A stretch of DNA of 64,000 nucleotides. It comes from Pyrocephalus nanus. Lineage: Eukaryota > Chordata > Aves > Passeriformes > Tyrannidae. Positions 1 through 12,800 of this stretch are shown here, one piece after another. The translations under genes were made by a program, and so were the position numbers. The DNA is taken from contig CM076277.1 of assembly GCA_038380795.1 (NCBI GenBank), forward strand, positions 4,865,501-4,929,500, given 5' to 3'. Position 1 is the stretch's first letter. Each line of letters begins with the position of its first letter. Under the pieces are notes generated by a model. The model made no database searches. It saw only the letters and a list, made by a program, of their open reading frames with translations, and had not been told where the DNA came from.

Positions 1-3000
1 TATGGGAATGTTGATGCTTGTCCAGTGAAATAAAGCAATTCCATTTTTTTTAGCAGATCCAGTATTTTGGTAATTTATTCACAGCTACAATTTCTCTTTT
101 CAGAAAATTATACATGGGGATTGACAGTGGTTCTTGACAGATGGGTGACAGGCGAGATGGGTGATGTGCTGACAGCTTGGAATCCCACTAAGAGAGAGAA
201 GATAATGATTTTAAACTCTGTGATACAGAGAGTGAGGAACATGTGGACAGGAAAAGGAGGCTTGCTGCTATAAATGTCAGTTGATACCAGAAATAACATT
301 CCCTATGGAAGTTTTTACTCTACTCTCGCTGAAAATAAGGCCAAGAAAGGTGTTGCATGTTGGGGACACTACCCTCTGCTCCAGGCTTCCAATACAGAGG
401 ACTCTCAGCAAAAATCAGTGAAGGTCTGCAGCTCCAGTGTCACCCACACTGCACAGTATGGACACAATAGCACTGTCTCAATGTCCCTCTTAGAAATCCC
501 CCAAGACACAGAGAGAGATCTCTCCATTCAGAGCAGGCCCCTGCTGTGACAAACAGCGTTTCCCCCACTCCATCCTGCTGTGATCCCAGCCCAGGAGCAG
601 GACAGGAGGTTGGGAAAGGCAGGGATGGTTCTGGCTGGGACTGTCACTTGTCCTAATACCATAAGCACAGTTAGCACTCAGAGAACCTGCCCCTCCCCAG
701 CCTGAGCCATGTGAGGACAAGTCACGCTGCCCTGACACTGCCATTGCCCAAAGGAGCAGAGCTCAGTGCTTCCGAAACACCCAGAAGGAGCTCTGGGTAC
801 TGATTTCTTTCAGTGACACGTTCATGAGGTGCAAACTCTGACAACATTTTGAAAGGCAGCTGAGAGACAGACCAGGTGGCAAACCTTGGGTATGACAGCC
901 TTGTCCTCCACAAAGCCCATAGATGTTGCTGTCTGGAATTACTACCTCATGTATTGCAACTGGTGCACTAATAGGGCCAGGAAATGAGGTTGTTGCCACT
1001 TGCAGAAAACTAATTCTTGCAAAGAGTTTCTTAAAGTAATTCATAAAATACAATTTTCTCTCTTTGTTGGGGGGAAAAAAAAAATCTGCAAAGGTATTCT
1101 GTAACATAAGCTAGGAAAAAGAGATTATCTCTGTTCTTCAAAGAATTAAGATGGAAATGGCAACTGTGTCCTCTGGGCACAGAATTTTCCCTTTATTTCA
1201 TGCCTCTTTCAGAGCTTTGGAGACTGACACTGTGTCACTTCTAACACCTACACACAGAACACAACTCATTTCACAAAGGGAGTTAAAGAGCATTCCAAGA
1301 CATCTCCATCCAGCCCTGGTGTCCTGAACAGTGGAGGACACTGAAGGAGGGCAGGACATCTGTAGCCCCTCTGCTCACAAAGGCCAGGTTTGGATTATGC
1401 AGTGGAGTAAAAAGATTTCCAACTGAATTATTTCAATCTCAGATACTGTTTTAAAGAGCTGAAAGTTAAAAGAGTTCCAAACATTACAGAACCTAAATAT
1501 AGGAACTAAATCACACAAGAAGTAAAGGCACATCATCTGCTCGTGTATTTGTCTATTTGCTGATTGTGCTGAAGAACCTCACAGAGGAAGATGCCAAGAG
1601 GTGGCAGGAGGGATGCTGAGCAAACAATACAGGTGGGCAGAGGAAACAAGAGAGGGTTTGAATGTAAACACATTTTCAGTATTTCCTAGAAAAAAGGATG
1701 TTACTCTGCTTAACTGATCTTTTTTTAAGAAGTCTCTGTCACCCTTCCCCACGTCCTCCCTTGCCACACAACACTGTTTGTGCACTTCAAACTGACAGCA
1801 GACACGCTTTGCAGCTGCAACTTACAACTTCCTGTATTTTAAAAATGCATTCCTCCTATCTTAATCCTCCTGAGAACACTCAGACATGGCTTACCATGGG
1901 TTTTGTGTGATGGATGCTGCCACTGTGCCCCGGGTGGTGCAATCCCTGTGCCAGGACTGAGCCCCGCCCAGGGCATGCACAGAGCCCTCAGCTCCCAGAG
2001 AGGGCAAACACAACTCAGTTCTGTGCTGAGCAGTTCCAAAAGTTGTGTTACTTAACAGTTCAGCTCCAAAATGTGGTTAAGAAAACCAAAAAACCACCAC
2101 CAAAAAACTCAAACCACCTTCAGTGAATATAAATATTCCTGTGAGTTTTAGATTTGTATTTTACAGTTTGTAATTATATGCCTGTATTAAAATCTATTTT
2201 ACACTTAAACTAATCAGAAAATAAATGTTACATCAAGTTTCATCTGTGGACCTGCCAATCACAGTCATCTTTTAATTCTGCCTATTTTTAAAATTCGTAA
2301 TTTATGTCAATGTCTCTGCAGGGTAAATACTTGACAAGAAACGATAAATCAGATAAAAAAGATTAGATTTAATGTGCCATCAAACCTACGATATATGCTA
2401 AATTAAAATGCAACAAAAACATGTTTCCAGTTTTATAAATATTAGCAGCTATTTGTGGTTATATATAGAATGTGTGGAAGACAGCAGTATGATTTATAAA
2501 TTGGCAGTGTTCCTTACAGCTCTGTAGGGCATCGGCAGTTTTTAATGCTGTGCAACAGAGAGAGCTGGATTTAACCACACAATGTCATGAATCTGAGAGC
2601 AATACCACTTTTCTTTGGGGGGAAACAAAAGAAAAAGAAAGCCAAACCCCCAAAGATAAATATATTCAATTATGGCCAAGTAGAAAAATAGAAGGTTCTG
2701 TTTCTTGAACAGCTCTGAGAGGAATGGAGAGGAGGGAGACAGGGAGTTAAACCTTCCTTCATCCTCTTCTGCATCCACACCACCAGCTTCCCATCCCTCC
2801 CTTCCCAGATCCAGGCAGTGATTCACTGAGCCTGTGTGTGCCTCACTGCTGGGCTTTCCTTTCCAAGGGCTCTTTGCATCCAGGCTTTTCTTCCCCTCCC
2901 AGGGCCAGGGACTCTTCCCCACATGAAGCAATACATAATTACTGCCCTAATCGTCCCTGGAGTTGTGCCCACACTGAGCTATTTCTAAAGGATCAGAGGT

Positions 3001-3770
3001 GGAATGTGCATTTCTGGCTGGAGTCTGAGCAATTCCCTAACGGAGCAGGGCTCAGACAGGGCACAGGCCCTGGGACAGCTCGGGGCTCTGGGGAGCCGTG
3101 GGGTGCTCCAATCATGTGCTGCACATTCCTCTACAGTGCTGGGAGGAAGGAGACAGAAGTGACTGCCTAATCCCCACCCGATGGTGTGATTAACTCATGA
3201 TCACCACTCCCCCAGGGTTTGCTTCTGGCTGACATAAATGCTCTTTATGAAGGAAAAAAAGGCTATTTTTGTTCAGAGCCTGGTTTACAGAACAGCTGCT
3301 TTTGCTCTTCAGCAGTAGGGTTCAGACTAGATAGTAGAGTCCCCCAGGTTACTGGGGTGGGACAGAGCTGCCTTCATCCAAACCCTTCTGCTGGAACACC
3401 AGGGAGCTCTCTGGCTGCTTCCAAGTGGCTCACACAGTTTATGCCCTCGAGGTCTGTGCATTTGTTTGCCTCTGCTTCCTTTCCTCTTCCCAAATCACAA
3501 TGCCCAGCACAGTTTAGTTTTGCTTGAGCCTAGTCCAAGCCCCTTTCTCAATTAAAAGGAAGTCATTTACTGACCAGCAACTTCTACACTAATTTTCTTG
3601 CATGCTGTCTAAAGCAGGTAAGAACGGTATTAGGGGTAAAAATATTAATACCATTACCCCTCTATTTGTACAGACATTATGAAATGCCATAGCTAGGTTG
3701 GAGTCTCAGCCTTCAAAACATATAAAAGGCTTGCAAATTAAATAGAAAGAAAGCAACCCAAATGTTCAAA

Positions 3771-3900
3771 CTAAAAAAAAAAAACCCAAACCAAATAAAA
3801 CCACACACAAAACAAAACCAAAAGAAATGCACAAACAACAAAAAAACACCAAAAAAACACACACACACAAAACCAAAACAAACCAACCAACCAACCAAAA
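3771..3900. repeat. A/C-rich low-complexity tract
   Basis: About 130 bp made almost entirely of A and C on the plus strand: A11, then CCCAAACCAAAT-type units, a short (CA)n and four tandem CCAA units near 3883-3898. Such AACC-type tracts are common in bird introns and probably arose by slippage. Confidence 0.85.
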
Positions 3901-5527
3901 TGTTTAAAGTTAGCCACTCCAAAGCTGCAATGTTTGAGTCACAAAAGCTGGGAAACTATAAATAGAACTGAAATTTATCAATCACCATCATTGTCCTGTC
4001 TCCACCATTTGCTGGTCAAAAAAACCCAAATAGCTTCCTCCGAGGATGAGAAAACATAAGGTCACCAGTTGCAGGATGCCATAAGTTTTTGGAAATTATT
4101 GCAATATATGCCTGAAGTGTATCTGCACTTGGAGATATTCCAGCATATTATTCCTCATTAGGTAACCCAAATCAGCTCTGTGCCAGATGCTATTATCCTG
4201 AAGAGGAATACTCACATAAGACATTAATAAAAAAACAGTTCAGCATTTCAAAGATGTGCCTTGCTCTGCTGCTCCAGTTGTCTTTCAAACACAGACAAGT
4301 CTGAATTCCATGGTGGATACCAATTTTACCAAACCTACTACTCAGCTACACTAAATACTTACGTGAAACAAGGTCATACCAAAGTGACCAGAAAATCTGG
4401 ATGCTCACAAACTCTTGCTAAAAACAAAGGTAAGAGAGGAAAGTAGGCTAGCTCTGGTCTTTCACTTCTCTCATCAGGTGGAATACTACAGTATCTGTTT
4501 GCCCTGGGAATCAGATAAAATAAGATCCAATCCCCATGAATACAAACCAGCTATTTCAGGAGCAATAACTGCAGTTCAGTAGCAAAGGGAGAGCAAACAC
4601 TTAAATTGAGGGTTGTGCTATTTTTAAATCTATCTTTTTTTTTCCTTGCTCGGAAAGCTCCATTTTCCTGGTCAGCATGAACAGAACACGCCTTTATTTT
4701 CCCTGAGCTGTTCTCATGTCTGAGACATTTGTGTCCACTCTGGTAATTTTGTGCTAGAAAGTATCAAACAAGTCTTGAACAGGACACAGTTTATTCACTA
4801 TGAATTCACTACCTTTGAGAATCACAATCCAGCACACTTTCTAATGGTCACTGCTATTTTCTGAGCTGAGCAACCTCTAGTCATGGCATAACCTCACTGA
4901 TTGAGGCAGATTTGCTGCCTTATCAAAACCTTATTCCCCTCAGCTTTTTTTAAAAGTTTGTATTTCCTGTCCAGGAAATTTCAAGTAGTGAACAGTGTGT
5001 CATTTCTATCAGCCTGGATACAAAAAGAAGTCCACAGAAGAATGGGATGCAGCATCAGGAGGTGCTTGGTCAGAGTTCTTGCTGAAAGACCTGCCCTAAA
5101 ATTGCACCAAGGAGTGGGAAAAGTTAAGCTGAAGAACACCAAAATGTCACTGCATCAATGATGCTACTACCTTATAATCAAAGGTGTGCATTTCCTTTAG
5201 GTGTGCTTCTGTAGTCAGCATTCTTGTGGGATTTGAGTAAAAGCCTTGAAATTTCAGAGGACTTTGTATTATTGGCAGCTTTTGTCATTTTAGTATTTTG
5301 AAGAGCTTTTAAAACAGAGTAGAAATTTCAATTTGCCAGTCAAGTTCCCATCAGCAGACAGTAAGGCCTACAGATTATCCAACTGATAGAAGCCTAGCAG
5401 TCATTCATGCTTCCCAAAGATCTTAGAAATTAAGCAGGCCTAATCAGCAACGGGTGATTCAGCAATACAGTAATGCTAAAAAGAGAAAAAGCAGAGGCTC
5501 TGAGGTGCAGAAGTAAGAGAGGAAGTT

Positions 5528-5561
5528 CTCTAAGACAGCCATGCATATGCATGGCTTAGAG
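5528..5561. repeat. Palindrome, 20-bp perfect core with extended stem
   Basis: Positions 5537-5556 form a perfect palindrome (half site AGCCATGCAT). CTCTAA at 5528-5533 can pair with TTAGAG at 5556-5561 if GAC is bulged out, sharing one base with the core. The sequence could form a cruciform or, in RNA, a hairpin with almost no loop. Function is unknown. Confidence 0.9.
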
Positions 5562-6894
5562 CAGAGATCCCCAAACCATGCTCAAGAGATGACTGATGGT
5601 CTCCACCCTGCAGGGTCAGACCCAACACGTGAAACTACACTGACTTCAGAGCTGCCAGCAGCTCATCAAGGACACAGAGCAAAAGGTAAGAAATATGGGG
5701 TGCTAACAGTGATTTCTTGATTTCATCCAAAAAGTTCAGGAAATTTTGGGAGAAAAATGCTCAAAGATCGCTTTTAGATAGCTGTGTAGGCAATAGAATG
5801 ATTCCAGCTGTAGGAAAGACACACTTTGAAAATTTGGCTCTGAAAGCCGCAGTTGGATGGAAATAAATCATTTAAAGATTTACCAGATGAAACGAGCAAT
5901 TTACAATTTTCAGTGGAACAGCAGGTGAGTATTGAGCCAAATAGCTCATACCTATGAAATCCCTTCACCTGGGGAGGGGAAGGGCCCAGCACTGCAACAG
6001 CTGCACATGACACAGCTGGCTCAGCCTGGGACCAAGAGCACCAGCTCAGCACATGGCTCTTACTTTCTTCCAGAACTCAGAAAGGGACCTTTCTTTCCAA
6101 GAATGAGGGAAGCTCTTCCTTTATTTAATTAATTTCCTTTTAGTAAATGCTGGGTTACTCTGGCTGAGGAAGGGACTGACATCACAGAACACTGATGGCT
6201 GTCAGCCACAGTGTGTCCACAAGGTCACTGGTGATGCAAGCTCTCCCAAAAACTGCTTTCTCCTTTTCCCTCTCCTTGTCCTGACCTAGAGGGATGAGAA
6301 GCAACTTAGCTCTCTTCAGGTCTTTTATTCTTTAGCTGCTATGGTAAGAATACCAACATGGGGGCCAATTACTGCCACTTACAGCACTCGTTTCTGCAAT
6401 CACACCCATCCACTGGGAATCATCTGAGACAACCAAACAGTTTTCAAACAAGCTGACAAACAGCTGTCAGATGATACAGGATTTTGATCATTGCTGACCT
6501 AAACACACTCAAAGTAGATACACTGTGATGAAAGACGTATCCAGTTTACAGTCCACCCCCAGCCAGTCCCTCGGAACGCTGGCACAGTTCTGGCTGAACA
6601 AAGCTTTACAGGAGGTGGCTGAAATAGCCCTCACGAGCCTTAGTAACATCTGAAGAGAACTGAACTCAAAAGGCTTTGGTTATTTACCCTGTCTGGTCTA
6701 CCCAGACCATTATAGGATTTAGCACCCTGTCAGCATCAGGCACCTTTTCACCTGTACCCATAAAAAAACATTTTCTTCAGAGAGGATCCAACCTTCAGGA
6801 AAGCAGCAGTGGCAACAAAAGTCAGGGCTAAAAAAAATGCAGAATCATTCAAAGAATAAAACAACCACCTGGAGAAATACTTTCTTTGGTTTAC

Positions 6895-6996
6895 CTTAAG
6901 CAGAAGTGGATATTTGCAAATTCTCTGAATTGGAGTCAGCAGATAACCCTCCAGTGGAATGTCTGTCGTCTTTCTGCCTCCCAAAAGCATACAACC
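6895..6996 (-). CDS. PREX1: PREX1 exon 5 (DH domain conserved region 3)
   Basis: This 102-bp, phase 0-0 exon encodes 34 residues beginning [19 protein letters not shown] and ending [13 protein letters not shown], equivalent to about residues 174-207 of human P-Rex1. '[15 protein letters not shown]' is the most conserved DH signature, the long helix that forms much of the GTPase-binding surface. The final 'EL' would come from exon 6, off the left end. The second classical catalytic residue (Asn238 in human) also lies in that missing exon. The acceptor is CTTTTTTGATTATAG. The donor is CTTAAG followed by GTAAACC, acceptable although +5 is C. It is the last coding exon visible: I see nothing resembling exon 6 in the 6.9 kb to its left. 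Confidence 0.97.
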
Positions 6997-9774
6997 CTAT
7001 AATCAAAAAAGGAAAGAAATGTTACCTCAGACACAAAGCTTTCAGGTGCTCTTTGACATGATTTTGTATTCCTACAACATGTATTTAAGTCACAAAACAC
7101 TTTGTCAAACCTAAGGTACAGGAAATGGCACTTCATTTACCCCTGACATAAAGCCATCAACCCTGTAAAGTTCTGCAGGCATCAAGAGAAGAAAAATCTG
7201 CTGTGGATAACAATGGCTGTGCAGAAAGGCATCATCCCAGAGAAATATTATACAGCTGGTGGCTCAAAAACTGTCACAACAGAATGATGGCAATCAGTAA
7301 ACTTGGATGCACCACCACCTGAAAGAATTCAGCCTACCCCCACAACTGGTATGACCATCTGGTTTTGTTCACTAGTTTCCCATTATTGGTCCAGCAAACT
7401 CTTGAAGGCTAAAATAAAGCCTACTAACCAGCAATCATGGCATTTACTCTAGTCCAGTCCTTATGCCTGAAGGCAACTGAACTGGAATTGGAACAAATGA
7501 CTCATCTGCATCACATCCACCAATTCTCTGGCAAAACATTATGCCTGAGCACAGCTGGACAAACAGCCTGGGTGCACTGGCTGCCTAAACCAGCACACAT
7601 GAACTTCCCAACAGGTTATGGACATTCATTCCTCAGGATTGACACAGAAGGGGAGTATAAGAATTGGGGAAAAAAAAAAAAAAACAAACCAACATTTCTA
7701 GTCCTTGATCTGTCCTTATTTTGTCACAGTAATCTATAATCTGTGTGGCAAAAGAACACTAACCTACTGTAAGCTTTTTATACATTTCCCTGAAGATTCT
7801 GCTCTTGGCACCTGCCAGAGACAGGTACTGGATTCAGACGGGCTTCAAATCTCTTTCAGATAAACTACTCCACATTCCTCGGTTCAATCAGGAATATAGA
7901 CTTCGCTCCAAAAAAATCACCCCAGTTGCAAACCTGTCCTGTCCACAGAAGCTGAAGTTTAAATGCAGTTCAGGCAAGAAGGGCCTGCTCTGGGGCACCA
8001 CCAGTAACATTTTTCCCTGTGAAATGTGTGCTGTGGCTCAGACACATTCTGAAATTTAGTGGGTTTTTGGCTGTAGTTCAACAATCCTTCTCTTCAAGGA
8101 ATGTTCACAGACATCATACACAAAATCTCATCAGTCCTAACTGGTATTTTTACAGACAATTGTCTGTAAAATAACCCTTCCCCAGGCTATTCTAGATCTG
8201 TGGCGTTGGCTACCAGCTCACAATGCTCCCTGTCCAATTTTCCAAGTCTCGAGTGATTCAGTCCTTCCCATCTCTTCTTTCAGCTCTCTCTCTAGCTCTG
8301 GGCTCAAAACTGCCCTTTAACACTTACTGATTTTTCAAACACATTCCCACATTTTCTCTTTCAGCAGCTGTGAGGGGGCAATCGGGCCAAATCCACCCTC
8401 ACAAGCAAAGCTCTGTATTTTCACACTGCCCTCCCTGCACAGTGGCATCACAGCCATGGCTTTAGGGGGCAGTGGAGAAGGGAAGGCAGGCCTGGAAGAA
8501 ATTACAGCAGCCACAGCAAAGTAAACACTTCAGTGCAGCCTCTCTTCCCATATTTACTGCTATTTTAAGACTCTCTTGGATTCAGGTGCTGCAGCAACCC
8601 ACAGCAGACAGTGTGACATCTTCTGTGTGCCTTGTAATCAGCTTGCCAGCTGCTGCCAGTAACACAGACAAGAGGCTTTGTCAGTCCAGTGGAAGTGGAG
8701 AACATTCTGAATGTTGGGAAGGACAGTGTTTACATGTACTATTCCCTCCTCCTTCTCATTAATTTTCCCCCAAGAGAAGCACCCAGAGAACCCATGAACA
8801 AGGAAAGGGTCATTTGGTGACTCAGAGTAACAGCCTGACAAGGTTCATTTAAACTCAGACATGACAAAGGGACTCTGCCTACCCACCAGCACGAGGGCTT
8901 GTCCCTGCTGCTCCCTCTGAGGCCTGTATTTTGTGGCTAAAGCAATGCTCTGGCCCCTGCTTTTGACTGACATTTTATGCAGAAGTTTTCTTTTGCTGCA
9001 CTATATTGGGAAAGAGCAGAACTTTGGCAAAAAGTTAAAAAAAAGAAGAGCAGAAAGAAGAGCAGGTCCTTGGCAAAAAAGACAGCCTTTTACTTCATAG
9101 AATTTACTGGAAAAAAAGTTGATGTGCCTCACCTGTGTGCCAACCCCGTTCCAAATGCCATGCATCCATGGGCAGGAAACAAGACATTGAAAAATCAAGC
9201 AGAAAGGGGGTGAAAGTAAGGAGGAGAAACAACCAAGAAAGAAAAATAAGGAATGTTGGGCAGAAGGCACTATCCACTGGTTGTTTCTCCTCCCAGCCCA
9301 GATTCTTAAGAGGCACTTTTGATATAAGCAGCAATGATGCAGTCAAAACAAATTCATCCAGACTACATTTCCTGCCCACAACTGGACTCATGGGGAAAAA
9401 GGTGTCAGAAGCAGGCCACAATTTTCTGGTGAGCCTGCAGATGGTGAGTTGGTTAGAGAACTGAGCAGGGAATCAAATCCAATGGGAATTAGTCCTGCTG
9501 CCAAATTATTGCATTACTCTTTTAACAATCTGTGCTCATTTTTTCTGTTGCTTCTTTAAAAAAAATCATAAAAAAAAAAAAAAAAATCAAAAAGGGGTGC
9601 TCAGTTCTGTGCCTCAACTCACCAGCTACCTCAACACCCATCCACCCTGAGTGCTCCATACCTGGAATGGATACCACCTGCAAAGTGCCCGGCATTCCTG
9701 GGATACCAAAGGGTTGTTCTGAGTACAGGGCAAAGTCAGATTGTGAAGTCAAGAGTGCTAGAGAAGGTGCTTAC
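6997..9774 (-). other. PREX1: PREX1 intron 4
   Basis: This 2,778-bp intron is bounded by GTAAGC and TATAG. It contains poly(A) runs on the plus strand (A15 at 7670-7684, A17 at 9570-9586) and a 24-bp perfect palindrome at 8148-8171. The open frames are short and overlap on both strands, as expected by chance. Confidence 0.92.
8148..8171. repeat. 24-bp perfect palindrome
   Basis: The half site TTTTACAGACAA is followed directly by its exact reverse complement, with the centre between 8159 and 8160 (CAATTG). There is no spacer and no mismatch, and flanking bases do not extend it. It lies in intron 4. The inner ACAGACAATTGTCTGT holds two inverted CAGAC elements, the core recognised by SMAD proteins, but that link is only suggestive. 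Confidence 0.95.
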
Positions 9775-9879
9775 CAGGAGGAATGTTCTCACTGTTGGGA
9801 TCTTGTTCAATTCCATCAGCAGTCTGAGTGCTTTCTCGTGGTTGCTGCAGTACTCCTCGTACACAAAGAATTTGTCTTT
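9775..9879 (-). CDS. PREX1: PREX1 exon 4 (DH domain)
   Basis: This 105-bp, phase 0-0 exon encodes 35 residues, including [18 protein letters not shown] and ending [13 protein letters not shown]. It is equivalent to about residues 139-173 of human P-Rex1. '[12 protein letters not shown]' is the usual DH-family segment in which Y-YC-N---A marks the middle helices. 'IPTVR' separates P-Rex1 from P-Rex2, which has 'IRTIR' as I recall. The acceptor is a good pyrimidine tract ending TTTTTCCCTGCAG, and the donor is CTCCTG followed by GTAAGCACC. The neighbouring codons join exactly to exon 3 (ending FLKF) and exon 5 (starting GCMLLGG) without a split codon. Confidence 0.97.
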
Positions 9880-12800
9880 CTGCAGGGAAAAACAGAGAAA
9901 CTTGTTGACTCAGACACAACTTGAGAGGGTATTTTGCCACAGTCTGATACCAAATTCTTTACAAACAGGGGTGCACTCCAGGTGGCATTAGGGTTGGAGT
10001 TTTCATGAAGCATGTGACACTTCTCTAATGTGAATAATGTATACAGGTGTTCCACTGACTCCTGCCTTAACTCTGCTGTAAGTCAACAGCAGCTTTCTGA
10101 GCACAGACTTCCAGAACTTTTCCTCTCAAAACATCACTGAGATCACAGGTATTCTTTGCTGAAAGGAGGGATTTTGCTATCTCAGGGATACCTGTCTGTG
10201 TGTTAGGATGTTCCATGAGAGTAACCAGGAGCAAGAGGGCTGACATTTCTGAGCTGTGCTGACCACTCCTAAAGGAGGAAGAAACACAAGTGGCTGGGAA
10301 GAACCAAGGCCTGGAAGAAGCTCAGAGACCTGGAGGGGAACTGTAACACAAAGCAACCAGCTGGAAACTCCCTGCCTTTCAGGGGTGAGGGCCAAGCCCC
10401 AGTGAGCTGGTTGGTTCACTCTGTGTTCTGAAACAAGTGGCAGACAACACCAAACAGCTGTCCATATTAGTTTCCCTAACTGGAAGAATTTCATGAAATA
10501 CACACAAAATGAAATGGAAAGGCAGCTTCAGAACTGGATTGAGGTACCCCCACCAGCACATGCTGGAAGGAAATCCCCTGTTAAGAAACAAGGGTCAGCT
10601 GGCACCTCAGGGGCAGCAAGTTCTGCTCTGCTGAGCTCCAGATTGAAAGATAGTGCTACTTCTTCTATCTAAAGTCATCAGAGATGCTGAACCCTTTGCA
10701 AACACCAGGTGTTTGGAAACACTGGAATGATTCAAAAAAGGAGTAACAACTATTTCCATGCCTGAGCAGATGAGGCAAAAGGTGAGCTGGTCCTCTCAAG
10801 TCTGGTGGGACTGGCTGAACTTTCAGCAGCAATGTTCTGGGGTTCCAATATTGCATCCACCAGAATAAAAGAGGGTCATGAGATTGCAATAGGCTTTAGG
10901 TAGGTTGAACGATTCAGAAGCCAAAGAAAAAAAAAAAAAAAACCCCATCATTTTTTGGGTGCTTCTCACAGTAGCAGTTTGTTTTCTGCATTTAGCCATA
11001 ATGCAGTGCCATGCAGAGCACCCAGACAGGCTACTTTGCATATCAGAAGTCAGTTCAGTGCATTAGTGTGGAACTCTGTCAGGGGTAGTATGTGAGGCTG
11101 TCCAGAGCTACACCTCAAGGGCACCAAGCCATGCAGCCAATGCCCTCCACAGTTTGCTGTTGCATTCACATCAGGATCCCAGTCTGAAAACATTCCACCT
11201 GGACCTCTTCATCTCCCCAGAACTTGGAAGTTAATTGTTTTGAGTTTTGATTTGAACTCCTAGCACTCCTAAACCTTCCTGAGTCAGATGAAGATCTCTG
11301 CAGCATCTAACTGCTTTTAAGATAGCTCATACAGATCCAAGCAAAAAACTACTGCCAACTGAAGGAGTTCTGTAACATGAATCCATGGGAATACAGCTGC
11401 ACTGCCTGGGTATTCCCTTTGCTATTGTCACATGGAAAAGAAATTGAGTTAATGTTAGCTGAGGAGAATTTGACATTCTGGTCAGATGCTCAGAGGTAGA
11501 TGTGCATGCACAGAGACTGTAAAACGCTTTGGGGTTTGGTTTATCACCGATCTGATGAAATGTATTCCCCTCCTTGTACTTCCAGAGAAAGAACTGAGAA
11601 TAAATATATGTATGCCCCAACACAAGAACAATAGCACAAAGCAAATAAAACAGCAGCCACAAAGGGTAGGGTGCCAAGAGCTGGAATGCACACGTGCAAG
11701 ACTTTTATCCTTCATCGGCAGCTGTTCAGTTGCTACTGGGAACACTGGGAATACTGGAAAGCTGCAGAGAAACAAAGGCTCTGATCACCAGATGCAGGAA
11801 AAGGCAGGGCTGGGTCCATAACACAATAGAGAAAAGTCAATAGGATTGCTGTCAACCACAAAAACTAGAGTTACACAATAAAACAGATATCCACGTTTCT
11901 CCCACATTTCCTCCTCTCACCTCTCCTCAGCTCCAAGGAAGCACACAAGCACCACGCTTGAAACTAAAAATAGAGCCATTAACACAACAGCATCCGCTAC
12001 ATCAGCGCACGCAAAATGTCACTGCCCAGGTTTCTGACTGAGCTCTGAGTGCCTGGAGTTTGGGGGTTATATTTAGATCATGACAAAATCCCTTTGCTAA
12101 AGCTCAAGGCAGAGCAATAACTGCACACACCCCAGAGCCCTCCCCAGCTGGGCCCACAAATATGAGAACTACGCTTTAAATGACTCAGTGGCTCAAGTGT
12201 TTAATTTCCTCTCTGGGTGACAGTCAGTCCTGGGCTCTCCCCTTGCCTGGGGAGGAAATTATCAGTTACCTAATTACAGATGTTAGCTGAGGAATTCTGA
12301 ACCTGCAGTTACTCCAGATTAAAGCGCAATTATGGTCAGAGATGTGCACACATAAAAATGGCACCTTCTTACTCAGCAAATCTGCTGGATACACAGCAAG
12401 ACCTCCTGCTTTTGGTAAGTCTGTACTGTTCTTTGTTTGGTTAAAATAAATCTTTAACCAACAGTCTATTCTCCCAGTATGTTATTTTGGGTCCATTAGA
12501 ACTGCCCACAAATTAGTACAAATTTGAAAACAGTTCTGAATAGAAAAAAACAAGTAAGGCATTTGGAAAACTCTAACCATTTTATTTGGGCATATTTTTA
12601 ACAAGGCATGCCATTTTCTTGTTTCAAAGCAGGCTGAAACCAATTTTGTCAACATGAAAAACCTAACCAGAAGACATAATCCTCAACAAAACAAGATCCC
12701 TGATGACTTGGACAGTAAAATCGATCACTCATGCAACACTGCTCCTAAAAAATTAGCATAAAACACATTTCCCTTGAACTAATTTCCAGCTATTATGTCA

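Larger units (their letters stand above)
1..6894 (-). other. PREX1: PREX1 intron 5, partial
   Basis: This non-coding stretch follows the exon 5 donor and runs off the left end. All open frames here are short and without family signatures. It contains an A/C-rich low-complexity tract at 3771-3900, an AT-rich block at about 2110-2540 that has the look of conserved non-coding sequence, and a 20-bp perfect palindrome at 5537-5556. I see no transposon that I can name and no candidate for exon 6. Confidence 0.85.

Noticed and set aside
1..6894. PREX1 exon 6 inside the window
   Set aside because: No minus-strand segment encodes the expected continuation (ELxKRTP, then VCSNINExKRQ) after an AG acceptor, so exon 6 lies off the left end.
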